Source: Lysinibacillus sp. G4S2 (lineage in GTDB: Bacteria > Bacillota > Bacilli > Bacillales_A > Planococcaceae). From it: 64,000 bases of DNA. Below are positions 47,220 through 56,192 of this stretch, in pieces (the first letter of the stretch is position 1; each line of letters opens with the position of its first letter). The position numbers were made by a program, and so were the translations under genes. The notes beneath the pieces were generated by a model. That model was not told the DNA's origin, did not search any database, and saw nothing but the letters and a program-made list of their open reading frames with translations. The DNA is taken from the NCBI RefSeq assembly GCF_030348505.1, contig NZ_JAUCFJ010000002.1, positions 3,662,001 to 3,726,000 of the forward strand. Reading direction: 5' to 3'.

Positions 47220-48776
47220 CTAATGATTAACTACACCTTTAACATCATTACCTATATTTGACTTAACGATAATTTCTGAAAAATTATCCTCTACATTTTT
47301 TGACTTACGGGCCCCTATAAATGTGCCAATATAGCAACCTAAGAAACCTAATGGTATAGAAACAATTCCTGGTGATGCAAGAGGGAAAATAGGATTCCCA
47401 GTAAATAAGGCTACACCTGGTTCTGGATTCCAAACGTTTGGACTTAACATAACCAGACCAATCGTGCTAATCAATCCTATAAGCATCCCAAAGATTGCTC
47501 CAGCTTTATTGAATTTTCTCCAAAAAATAGTTAATAAAATAACTGGTAAATTCGAACTCGCTGCTAATGTTAGAGCGATTGAAGATAAAAAGGCCACATT
47601 AAAATTTTGAAGAAATAGTGATAAGGCTATGGCTATTGCAGTGATGAGAATCGATGCAAGACGTACCATAAACATTTGCTGTTTTTCGGTTGCTTTCCCG
47701 TCTTTTAAAATTTCGTTATAAAAGTCATGGGAAAATGCTGTTGCTCCCGTAACCACAATACCAGCAACAACTGCGAGAATAGTAGCAAAAGAAACCGCAG
47801 AAATGAAAGCAAACATAAGGTCTCCGCCAATATACTTTGCTAATAATGGCGCTGCCATATTTCCTGCTGGATTTGCCTCTATAATATTCGAAGTTCCAAC
47901 TAGTTTTGCTGCTCCAAACCCGAGGAAGATGACCATAATGTGGAAGAGTCCCATGATCCACATAAGCCAAACAACTGACTTTCTGGCAACCCGAGCATTA
48001 GGTACAGTTAAAAAGCGAACTAATACATGGGGTAGACCCGCTGTCCCAAGAATGAGCCCAAGTGTTAAAGAAGCTGCATCCCAACCGTTTTTATATTTTA
48101 AACCAGGATTTAAGTAATCAATTCCAAAAGGAGTGGCTGTTTTCATATCAGTAAAAATGCCAATAAAATTAAAATTAAATTTCCACATAACCATTACAAA
48201 CATAATAAAGGTTCCACCTACTAAAAGAACGGCTTTAATAATTTGAACCCAGCTTGTTGCGGTCATTCCTCCAAACAAAACAAAAGCTAACATAGCAACA
48301 CCAACAATAAGGACTGAAGTATTATACGGAATACCTAATAATAATTTGAATAAAGCTCCTGCAGCAACAAGCTGTCCAAGCATATAAAAAACTGAGATGA
48401 TTATTGTATTGAAGGCAGTTACACCTCGTACTTGTTTAAACTTAAATCGAGCAGTAATCATATCACCTAACGTATATTTCCCAAGATTCCTTAATGGTTC
48501 TGCAACTAAAAATAAAATGACAAGAAAAGAAACAAGGGCACCGTACATGAGGAAAAATCCGTCATATCCCGTTAAAGAAAAGGCCCCAATTAACCCTAAA
48601 AAGGTAGATGCAGACATAAAGTCTCCAGCTAAAGCAAGACCATTTTGCCTAGCAGTCAGACCACCTCCAGCTGTATAAAAAGAACCTGCCGTTTTTGTTT
48701 TTTTGGAAGCATAGTACGTAATGAAAAGTACCCCTATTGACATGAGTACAAAAAGAAGAATAATATCCCATCCCAT
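47220..48776 (-). CDS. sodium:solute symporter (SSS family), candidate aromatic-acid importer
   Basis: A 518-residue protein with about 13 membrane segments and SSS-family motifs (AGDFMSASTFLGLIGAFSLT, ~49-68; AAGALFKLLLGIPYNTSV; GTAGLPHVLVRFLTVPN). It resembles ActP/YwcA-type monocarboxylate symporters. The upstream DUF485 gene is its regular partner (4-base spacing). Because both lie inside the hpa operon, the likely substrate is 4-hydroxyphenylacetate or a related acid rather than acetate (inference); E. coli uses a different (MFS) carrier, HpaX. Confidence 0.85.
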   Translation of the reverse strand: MGWDIILLFVLMSIGVLFITYYASKKTKTAGSFYTAGGGLTARQNGLALAGDFMSASTFLGLIGAFSLTGYDGFFLMYGALVSFLVILFLVAEPLRNLGKYTLGDMITARFKFKQVRGVTAFNTIIISVFYMLGQLVAAGALFKLLLGIPYNTSVLIVGVAMLAFVLFGGMTATSWVQIIKAVLLVGGTFIMFVMVMWKFNFNFIGIFTDMKTATPFGIDYLNPGLKYKNGWDAASLTLGLILGTAGLPHVLVRFLTVPNARVARKSVVWLMWIMGLFHIMVIFLGFGAAKLVGTSNIIEANPAGNMAAPLLAKYIGGDLMFAFISAVSFATILAVVAGIVVTGATAFSHDFYNEILKDGKATEKQQMFMVRLASILITAIAIALSLFLQNFNVAFLSSIALTLAASSNLPVILLTIFWRKFNKAGAIFGMLIGLISTIGLVMLSPNVWNPEPGVALFTGNPIFPLASPGIVSIPLGFLGCYIGTFIGARKSKNVEDNFSEIIVKSNIGNDVKGVVNH

Positions 48777-48780
48777 ATGT

Positions 48781-49134
48781 CTACAGCCCCTCTTTTACTA
48801 AGATTTTCTTTACCTTTTCGTCAAATTCAGCAGACTTCTTTACATAAACACTGCACACCCCAAATGACATAAAGATAATTGAAATACCATAAATCCACGC
48901 CAACGTAATGTCTCCTATTACTTGGACATTTAATATATTTGTAAACAAGGCTAGGAATGGTAAAGCTAGTGAATAAGCCAAATAAAAAATTGTATATGGA
49001 ATAATAAACTTTTTCTTATATAAAAGTAGTTGTTTAAAATCCTCCGAAGTGGCAATTTTGTCATAATCTATTTGTTTGTTGTCTTGTTGTTCGATGCCTT
49101 TTTTTACACTACTCTGTTCTTTTACTAGTTCCAA
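48781..49134 (-). CDS. DUF485 membrane protein, partner of SSS symporter
   Basis: A 117-residue protein with two membrane segments (FIIPYTIFYLAYSLALPFLA; VIGDITLAWIYGISIIFMSF), the DUF485 layout, and the pattern F-x-L-L-x-x-K-K near the first helix. DUF485 genes almost always precede SSS acetate-type symporters and are thought to help membrane assembly or activity. Its stop codon overlaps the symporter's ribosome site. Confidence 0.85.
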   Translation of the reverse strand: MELVKEQSSVKKGIEQQDNKQIDYDKIATSEDFKQLLLYKKKFIIPYTIFYLAYSLALPFLALFTNILNVQVIGDITLAWIYGISIIFMSFGVCSVYVKKSAEFDEKVKKILVKEGL

Positions 49135-49197
49135 ATTGATAGCACCTCTTTCCTAATAATTTAATAGGGTTCTTAAATGCTTCTAATTCTTCGATTT

Positions 49198-50640
49198 TTA
49201 ATTTCTATTAAAAACCACTAGCTTTAGCTCTGTCATTTCCTCTACAGCATATTTTATTCCTTCTCTTCCAACTCCACTTTCCTTCACACCTCCATAAGGC
49301 ATGTTATCTACACGAAACGTTGGCATGTCATTAATCATTACGCCACCAACATGAAGGTTCTCAGCTGCAGTTAACGCTGTATGAACATTATCCGTGTAGA
49401 TTCCCGCTTGGAGACCATATCGCGAATCATTTACTTGCTCAATTGCTTCCTCTACTGCTTGAACTTTATTGATGATAACAATTGGAGCAAACACTTCTTG
49501 ACACGAAACTTTTAAAGAAGACTCTGCATTTAATAATACCGTTGGCAATAGAATATTCCCTTTTGCAATTCCCCCAGTTGCTACTTCTGCTCCATGTTGT
49601 TTCGCATCATGAATCCAATCTAAAGTACGTTCCACATCTCCTTTTGAAATAAGCGCTGAAACATCTGTACTTGGATCTAAAGGGTCACCAATTTTGAGTT
49701 GTTGAGTTGCTTCAACGAATTTTTGCACAAAAGTTTCGTACAAACTTTCATGAATATAAATTCGTTGTAATGATATACATACTTGTCCTTGGAATGAAAA
49801 GGCTCCCTTCACACAACGATTAATAATTGAATCAATATCGATCCCTTTATCAATAATAACGGCTGCATTTGAACCCAGTTCTAATGTCACGCGCTTCAGT
49901 CCTGCTTTGTTTCGAATACCAATCCCAACAGCTGGGCTTCCCGTAAATGTAATAGCTGCAATTCTATCATCGGTCACGATTTTATCCCCCACGACTCTTC
50001 CGCTTCCAGTAATAATATTAAGAGCTCCATTAGGTAAACCAGCCTCCTGTAACAACTCTGCTAAAAAGAAAGAAGATAGTGGAGTTTGAGATGCTGGTTT
50101 TAATACAATTGTATTTCCTGCTGCAATGGCAGGACCTACTTTATGGGCAACTAAATTCATCGGGAAATTAAATGGAGTAATCGCTCCAATAACCCCAATA
50201 GGTTCACGCACCGTATATGCTACTCGTTTTTCTCCACCTGGTGCAGCATCCAATGGAAGTGTTTCCCCATGAATTCGCTTTGCTTCTTCAGCTGCAAACT
50301 TATACGTTTGTATTGTACGTTTCACTTCATCGATTGCAGTAGCAATTGGTTTAGCTGCCTCTAACGCGATAATTTCTGCAGCTTCATCTAAACGCTGCTC
50401 AAACAAAGCTACCAAACGTTCCAAAATTGCAGCACGTTCGTGAGCTGGCATTTTCGCCATTACTGTTTTTGCACGACATGCAGCTTCAATTGCCTCATTC
50501 ACTTCTTTTTCATTAGCCTTAGGAATATACGCAATAACATCTCCAGAGTATGGAGATGTTAGAGATGCATGTTCAGTGACTTCTTTCCATTGACCATCAA
50601 TGTATAAGTTTTTCTTTCTTGCCTGCACTTTTAAATTCAT
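49198..50640 (-). CDS. aldehyde dehydrogenase, candidate succinate-semialdehyde type
   Basis: A 480-residue aldehyde dehydrogenase with ITPFNFPMNLVAHKVGPAI, base Glu in VTLELGSNAAVII and nucleophile Cys in FQGQVCISLQRI. The length and look match the SSADH/lactaldehyde-type group. In this operon, a DapA-like aldolase should make succinate semialdehyde, which this enzyme could oxidise to succinate (inference). ATG after GGAGTAGACT. Confidence 0.85.
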   Translation of the reverse strand: MNLKVQARKKNLYIDGQWKEVTEHASLTSPYSGDVIAYIPKANEKEVNEAIEAACRAKTVMAKMPAHERAAILERLVALFEQRLDEAAEIIALEAAKPIATAIDEVKRTIQTYKFAAEEAKRIHGETLPLDAAPGGEKRVAYTVREPIGVIGAITPFNFPMNLVAHKVGPAIAAGNTIVLKPASQTPLSSFFLAELLQEAGLPNGALNIITGSGRVVGDKIVTDDRIAAITFTGSPAVGIGIRNKAGLKRVTLELGSNAAVIIDKGIDIDSIINRCVKGAFSFQGQVCISLQRIYIHESLYETFVQKFVEATQQLKIGDPLDPSTDVSALISKGDVERTLDWIHDAKQHGAEVATGGIAKGNILLPTVLLNAESSLKVSCQEVFAPIVIINKVQAVEEAIEQVNDSRYGLQAGIYTDNVHTALTAAENLHVGGVMINDMPTFRVDNMPYGGVKESGVGREGIKYAVEEMTELKLVVFNRN

Positions 50641-50673
50641 AGTCTACTCCTTTCTGTTATAGCTTACTATTCA

Positions 50674-51576
50674 TTAGATCACTAGCTCATCTTTTTTCAT
50701 GTATTCATTCATTCCGTATGACTCATTCTGCTTGCCATATTTATAATTTAGCCACTTTATCTTAATCCGCTTCTTGTATGGGTATACAGAACAATCTTTT
50801 AATTGTATTAATAATGAAGGGTGTTGCTCATTTATAGATATTTGGTGGCAGGTTCCATCATAATTATTACCATCTATTTCAACTTGAATATGGTAAATAC
50901 CAGGTTTAGGCATTCGGTATTTCTTTTCTACTATTAATTTAAGAAACTGATGTTTTTTGTAAAAAAGGGAACTTTGATTTACTTCTCCATTAATTTCATA
51001 AAAATCGCCCAAATACATAGGAATCTTTTGCACATGACCTTCATCGAGCAATTTTCGGATTGCTGTTGAACTAATTTTTTCATCTTCATGTTGGATCTTT
51101 GGAACAGTCGTTACTTCCAAACTTCCGGGATTATACTCTGATAACGTTTTCATACTACCGAGTCCTTTATAGCCATAATGATAATCAAAGCCTGCTACAA
51201 CATGTATACATCCAAGTCCTATAATGTATTGTGCAATAAAATCGTTAGGAGAAAGACGGGCAAACTCAGGGCTAAACTCAACAACAAATAATTTCTCAAC
51301 ACCCAGCTTTTCAAATCGATCTTCTTTCAAAGGAAGCGGAGTTAAATAAGTCATTGGCTCCATATGAGGAAAGAGTATATCTTTTGGGTGCGGATAAAAC
51401 GTCATAACACCAAAAGCGCATTGTTTTTGCACAGCAATTCGTTTTGCTGTTTCAAGAATTCTTTGATGACCGATGTGAACGCCATCAAAAAAACCAAGGG
51501 CCAAAACACAAGTTTCCTTTTCAGTGAACTTTGATTTATCAATTGAACTTTTGCTTTTGATATAAATTGTCTCCAT
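50674..51576 (-). CDS. FAD synthetase (RibF-like, degenerate kinase domain)
   Basis: A 300-residue protein. The N-terminal half is an FMN adenylyltransferase: LGFFDGVHIGHQRIL (nucleotide-binding HxGH), GFDYHYGYKGLG and ISSTAIRKLL. The C-terminal half resembles the riboflavin-kinase barrel but lacks its GxPTAN motif. So FMN adenylation is likely and riboflavin phosphorylation unlikely. It lies between hpaC and an aldehyde dehydrogenase in the hpa operon; extra FAD for the FAD-dependent HpaB/HpaC is a logical role (inference). The housekeeping ribF would be elsewhere. Confidence 0.85.
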   Translation of the reverse strand: METIYIKSKSSIDKSKFTEKETCVLALGFFDGVHIGHQRILETAKRIAVQKQCAFGVMTFYPHPKDILFPHMEPMTYLTPLPLKEDRFEKLGVEKLFVVEFSPEFARLSPNDFIAQYIIGLGCIHVVAGFDYHYGYKGLGSMKTLSEYNPGSLEVTTVPKIQHEDEKISSTAIRKLLDEGHVQKIPMYLGDFYEINGEVNQSSLFYKKHQFLKLIVEKKYRMPKPGIYHIQVEIDGNNYDGTCHQISINEQHPSLLIQLKDCSVYPYKKRIKIKWLNYKYGKQNESYGMNEYMKKDELVI

Positions 51577-51597
51577 CGTTTGCCCTCTCCTTTTATG

Positions 51598-52071
51598 TTA
51601 AGTTAACTGCGGTGCAGCGATCTGGCCATATTTCCCTGTAAAGAATGTCAGAGGATTTCCTTCACGAAGGACAATCTCTTCTACTTCTCCAATGAACAGC
51701 GTATGGTCACCAGCTACTTGCTTTCCATATACATTGCATACAATATTTGCCAGCGCATCCTTTACTACCGAGATTTCGTTTAGGCGGTCAAATTCCGGTT
51801 CACGCTTTTCTTTGATCTGGCCGGCAAATAACATAGAAACTTCTTGCTGGTCTTCCGATAAAATATTTACCGCAAATTTACCGGAGCGGTTGATTTTATC
51901 CAGCATTTTTGCATTTTCTTTAATCGATATTAGTACGAGTTTCGGGTTTAGCGACACTGACATGAAGGCATTTGCCGTCATGCCATGAGGCTCTCCATCA
52001 ATGTCCGTTGTAATAACTGTTACACCGGTTGCAAATTTACCCATCGCATCTCGAAATGTACGATCATCCAT
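51598..52071 (-). CDS. hpaC: 4-hydroxyphenylacetate 3-monooxygenase, flavin reductase component
   Basis: A 157-residue flavin reductase-fold protein (FRDAMGKFATGVTVITTDID; GMTANAFMSVSLNPKLVLIS; VAGDHTLFIGEVEEI). HpaC uses NADH to reduce FAD for HpaB. It follows hpaD and precedes the FAD-synthetase-like gene. ATG after GGAGGAATTTCA. This gene and hpaD look richer in G+C than their neighbours by eye. Confidence 0.92.
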   Translation of the reverse strand: MDDRTFRDAMGKFATGVTVITTDIDGEPHGMTANAFMSVSLNPKLVLISIKENAKMLDKINRSGKFAVNILSEDQQEVSMLFAGQIKEKREPEFDRLNEISVVKDALANIVCNVYGKQVAGDHTLFIGEVEEIVLREGNPLTFFTGKYGQIAAPQLT

Positions 52072-52094
52072 TGAAATTCCTCCATTCTTTTTAT

Positions 52095-53078
52095 TTAAAT
52101 AACAAGTTCTGGTTTGCGCTGTGCAAGGGTTGGTGCCGTCGATTGAATTTGTTCGTTGGTTTCAATATCTAAAAACGGAGATGTTTCATTAAACCAACTG
52201 TCCGGTGCTTTTGCACCCCATAATGTTTGACGCCGTGGGTCATTTAAATCCCATCGAATTGGCTCGAAATCATTGTCACTTGTTAAGTAATCTCCGTTAT
52301 ACAGCTCTATGCGATATCCATCTGGATCTCTTAAATACAAGAAGAACGCATTGGATAAGCCGTGGCGTGCTGGACCTCTTTCAATGTTCTCTGAATAGCC
52401 AAGAGAAGCTAAAACATCGCAGCAGTGAATTAGAGCAAGTGGATCCGGTAGCCAGTAAGCAAAGTGATGAAGACGCGGACCATCACCGTTCATAAAGGCT
52501 TGATCATGCACGGTCTGTTTGCGGTGAAGCCACGCAGCCCAGATATTCCCATCTTCTATAGTTGTATATTCAGAACATGCAAAGCCTAGCTCGTTGATAA
52601 AGAAGTTGTAAGCTTTTTCTACATCCGGTACAGCACAGTTTACGTGATCAATCCGCTGAATTCGGGCACCGCTGTATAAGTCGTAGCGCTGAAGTAAGCG
52701 CTCTGCTTTTTCAATCTTGCAGAAAAATTCAAGGGGCATCCCTGAAATATCATGTACATGCAGTGCACGCCCAAGAGCATGCTGAGTACCTTCCTTAAGC
52801 CACTTTGTTTTTAAGCCTTTTGATTGAAACAATTCAGCCAGACGGTCAAGATCTTCTTCTTTTTCTACTTTGTAACCGAGTGCGTGTACCCCTAACGTCT
52901 CGGACTTTTTAAGAACCAAGCTGTGGTGTGTGTGTTCTTCAAGCCCTCTCAAATAAACACAGTCGTCCTTTGTTTCCGTTTCAATCATGCCGAGCGCTTT
53001 TACATAAAAATCTTTTGAACGCTCTAAATCCTTCACATTTATAACAGTTCTGGCAATGCGAATGATATTGAAATCCAT
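52095..53078 (-). CDS. hpaD: 3,4-dihydroxyphenylacetate 2,3-dioxygenase
   Basis: A 327-residue type I extradiol (VOC) dioxygenase with two modules. The C-terminal module keeps the metal triad: His in IQRIDHVNCAVPD (~145), His in PRLHHFAYWLPD (~205) and Glu in GYRIELYNGDY (~257). It opens the homoprotocatechuate ring to 5-carboxymethyl-2-hydroxymuconate semialdehyde. I start at MDFNIIRIA with GGGAG nine bases upstream. Confidence 0.93.
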   Translation of the reverse strand: MDFNIIRIARTVINVKDLERSKDFYVKALGMIETETKDDCVYLRGLEEHTHHSLVLKKSETLGVHALGYKVEKEEDLDRLAELFQSKGLKTKWLKEGTQHALGRALHVHDISGMPLEFFCKIEKAERLLQRYDLYSGARIQRIDHVNCAVPDVEKAYNFFINELGFACSEYTTIEDGNIWAAWLHRKQTVHDQAFMNGDGPRLHHFAYWLPDPLALIHCCDVLASLGYSENIERGPARHGLSNAFFLYLRDPDGYRIELYNGDYLTSDNDFEPIRWDLNDPRRQTLWGAKAPDSWFNETSPFLDIETNEQIQSTAPTLAQRKPELVI

Positions 53079-53104
53079 ACTCCTCATCTCCCTTAGTCGA
53101 TTAA

Positions 53105-54577
53105 TTAGTTATTTTTAACTAACGCTTCTGATCGATTCAAAAATTCTTTTACACGATCAACATATTCCTGTTTGTCATACCCGTTATAAAGCGTACTTGC
53201 CATTCTAATTGGATCGCCGAAGAAGAAGCGCTCATAAAGTGTTTGTCGAGAACCGAATGAACTTACACATACATCCCATGCCAAACGATAAAGTTTCACA
53301 CGATCATAGGCATCTCCAGTGGCTGATTGTAAATACTTATCAAGATCCGGACGAATCGCAGAATTGAAGTCTGATTCTGATGGAATCGCCATTAGGCCAC
53401 TTGCACCCATTAATTGCATAATTTCTGTAAAGCGAGGGTAAATTTTCGGGAAGTAATGACGTGCTGCATTTAACGGTGCAAATTCTGGTGTCATAGTTCC
53501 CCATCTATCCACTTTTGCATTTGCTTCGGAAGCAACGACATATGCTTTCATCGTTTCAAGTGCAATAATTACCTCAGAGATTTTCTCCTGTATATGTTGG
53601 TATTGGCCAATATTAATTGTCTCTGCCATTAATTGAAGGATACCAAGTACAAACTCTGTTTTTGCGATATTTTTTGATACAACTTGATGTGTCATATGAA
53701 CAACTGCATTACTTTCATTGTAGGCCTGGTTGCACACATTAACATCACCAAGGGCAAAGACCCGATTCCACGGAACGACAACATCATCAAACACAACAAT
53801 AGTATCCATTTCTTCAAAGCGAGATCCTAGCGGATGGTCGAAATGAGACTTACCATAATCAAAAGATTCTCGACAAATAAATTTTAAGCCCGGTGTGTTA
53901 TTAGGAATAGAAAATGCAAATGCATATGGATTTTCTTCAGCAGATTGTTTCAACAAAGTAGATGGGAATACCATGATTTCATCGGTAATACCACCTTGAG
54001 TAGCAAGCAATCTTGCCCCTTTAATAACGACCCCTTCAGATGTTTTCTCTTTAATCCGTGCAGCAATATACGGATCTGGAAGCTGTGCTGAATTTACTCC
54101 CCTATTGACTTGAGGCTGAATCAACGTATGTGTTAAAGATAAATCATTTTCACGGCAATACTCGTAGTAGTTGGCCATATTTTCGGCATAGATGGAGTCC
54201 TGTTTTCCAAACATTTCTGCAGCTGAACCATACGCCATCATCCCGACATTAATGTAATCAGGGGAACGTCCCATCATGCCACCGTTATATTTCGCCCATT
54301 CTTGCATCATTTTGCGACGTGTCACCAATTCTTCTTTTGTTTTTGGCTGTATAAAAGATGTACCTACCCGTTCACCAGTTGTTGGAGACTCATATGTCAT
54401 GTAATCCTTTTTGTCTGGATCATGTTGCAAATCGTAAAGTTCTGCCTGAGTTTTCATAACTCCTTTAAAAGCTGGATGTTCAGAAATCTTTCCTTCTACT
54501 CGTTTGCCATCAATCCATATATTTGCCTGTGCATTATCAACTCTTTCAATATATTGCTTTCCTGTTTTTGCTGGCAT
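53105..54577 (-). CDS. hpaB: 4-hydroxyphenylacetate 3-monooxygenase, oxygenase component
   Basis: A 490-residue FADH2-dependent monooxygenase of the HpaB/PvcC family. Typical segments are YERVDNAQANIWIDGKRV, SLTHTLIQPQVNRG, VVFDDVVVPWNRVFALGDV and QLMGASGLMAIPSESDF. It hydroxylates 4-hydroxyphenylacetate to 3,4-dihydroxyphenylacetate. Length is slightly under the E. coli enzyme (520), in line with Gram-positive/Thermus forms. ATG after AGGGGGAAAC. Confidence 0.94.
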   Translation of the reverse strand: MPAKTGKQYIERVDNAQANIWIDGKRVEGKISEHPAFKGVMKTQAELYDLQHDPDKKDYMTYESPTTGERVGTSFIQPKTKEELVTRRKMMQEWAKYNGGMMGRSPDYINVGMMAYGSAAEMFGKQDSIYAENMANYYEYCRENDLSLTHTLIQPQVNRGVNSAQLPDPYIAARIKEKTSEGVVIKGARLLATQGGITDEIMVFPSTLLKQSAEENPYAFAFSIPNNTPGLKFICRESFDYGKSHFDHPLGSRFEEMDTIVVFDDVVVPWNRVFALGDVNVCNQAYNESNAVVHMTHQVVSKNIAKTEFVLGILQLMAETINIGQYQHIQEKISEVIIALETMKAYVVASEANAKVDRWGTMTPEFAPLNAARHYFPKIYPRFTEIMQLMGASGLMAIPSESDFNSAIRPDLDKYLQSATGDAYDRVKLYRLAWDVCVSSFGSRQTLYERFFFGDPIRMASTLYNGYDKQEYVDRVKEFLNRSEALVKNN

Positions 54578-54604
54578 TATTGTTTCCCCCTTAAAAAGTA
54601 GTTT

Positions 54605-56122
54605 TTACTTCCCAAATTGCGGAATATGATGATCACCTATAGCTACATGGATGACCTTTGGTTCTGTATAGAATTCAAACATTGCGTAATGACCGCCCTC
54701 TCTTCCAATTCCACTATCCTTCATACCACCAAATGGAATTCGAAGATCTCGTACGTTTTGAGCGTTAATCCAAAGCATACCTGCTTCAATAGCATCCGCC
54801 ATACGATGTGCTCGTTTTAAATCTTTTGTCCATACAAAACCAGCTAGTCCGTAAGATACGTCATTTGCCATATGAAGTACTTCTTCATCTGTTTCAAATT
54901 CGATTACGGCCATAACGGGACCAAAGATTTCTTCCTGACATACTCTCATGTCATTTTTTGCATTTAATAAAAGTGTCGGTGGTACAAAATTACCTGCCTT
55001 TACCTTCTCCGGAACCACTCCCTGAACTACTTTACAACCTTCTTGTTTAGCGATTTCTATATATTTTTTTACTTTGTTGTAGTGACCTTTTTCAATTAGC
55101 GGTCCAAGCTCAGTTGATGAATCCATTGGGTCACCGATTTTAATGTTAGCGACACGTGCTTTTAATTTTTCAACAAATTGATCTTTAATATTTTTATGCA
55201 GGAATACTCGAGAATTGGATGTGCAACGTTCTCCATTAAAAGAGAAAATCCCCCATATTGCTGCATCTAGAGCTCGTTCAAGATCTGCATCATCAAATAT
55301 AATTAAAGGTGACTTCCCACCTAGTTCCATCGATGTTTTCTTTAACGTATCTGCAGAGTTTTTAATAATAGTGGAACCTGTAGTCGTTTCACCTGTAAAT
55401 GAAATCGCTTTCACATTTGGGTGAGCAACAAGAGCAGCCCCTGCTGTTTCTCCAAAACCATGAACGACATTAAAGACGCCATCCGGAACTTCAGCTTTAT
55501 GAATAATTTCAGCTAATTTATTTGCAGTCAATGGTGAAAGTTCAGCTGGTTTTAAAACAACAGTATTTCCAGTTGCTAATGCAGGCGCTACTTTCCAAGT
55601 CTCTAACATGAATGGGGCATTCCATGGCGTAATTAACCCTATAACTCCTAAAGGTTTATAAACTGTATAATTAATGAATTCATCATCCATTGGGTAAGAT
55701 TCGCCATGCAATTTCGTCTCAACCATTCGTGCGTAGAAACGGAAATTTTCTGCAGCACGTGCGGTTTGGTTTCTTGTTTGGCTAATTGGCAGACCTGTAT
55801 CTAATGATTCTAAGAAAGCAATTTCTTCAATCTCCTCATCGATAAGATCTGCAATTCTATTAATATATTCCATTCTTTCTTTCAATTTCATCTTGCTCCA
55901 CGGGCCATTCTCAAACGCTTCTTTTGCTGAAAGAACAGCTTGATTTATATCCGCTTCACGGCCCTCAGCGATATAGTTATTTATTTCATTGGTAAATGGA
56001 TTTTTATTTTCAAAAGTAGCACCTGATTTACTGTCGACAAACTGTCCATTAATATAGAGTTTTATATTTTCTACTTGCGTGTGTTCGTGATTTTTTTTAG
56101 TCTCAGTTACTTGAACTTGCAT
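54605..56122 (-). CDS. hpaE: 5-carboxymethyl-2-hydroxymuconate semialdehyde dehydrogenase
   Basis: A 505-residue aldehyde dehydrogenase. ITPWNAPFMLETWKVAPAL, base Glu in SMELGGKSPLIIF and nucleophile Cys in FNGERCTSNSRVF are present. Of the three aldehyde dehydrogenases in this region it has the HpaE look (ERCTSNSR, FVDSKSGATFENKNPFTNE) and lies next to hpaB. It oxidises the ring-cleavage semialdehyde. ATG after GAGGAGTGT. Confidence 0.9.
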   Translation of the reverse strand: MQVQVTETKKNHEHTQVENIKLYINGQFVDSKSGATFENKNPFTNEINNYIAEGREADINQAVLSAKEAFENGPWSKMKLKERMEYINRIADLIDEEIEEIAFLESLDTGLPISQTRNQTARAAENFRFYARMVETKLHGESYPMDDEFINYTVYKPLGVIGLITPWNAPFMLETWKVAPALATGNTVVLKPAELSPLTANKLAEIIHKAEVPDGVFNVVHGFGETAGAALVAHPNVKAISFTGETTTGSTIIKNSADTLKKTSMELGGKSPLIIFDDADLERALDAAIWGIFSFNGERCTSNSRVFLHKNIKDQFVEKLKARVANIKIGDPMDSSTELGPLIEKGHYNKVKKYIEIAKQEGCKVVQGVVPEKVKAGNFVPPTLLLNAKNDMRVCQEEIFGPVMAVIEFETDEEVLHMANDVSYGLAGFVWTKDLKRAHRMADAIEAGMLWINAQNVRDLRIPFGGMKDSGIGREGGHYAMFEFYTEPKVIHVAIGDHHIPQFGK

Positions 56123-56192
56123 GTGATTACACTCCTCATTCTTCTCTTACTCCTATAATAAGGAGTAAGAGAATTTTTTAGATTTTGAATGA

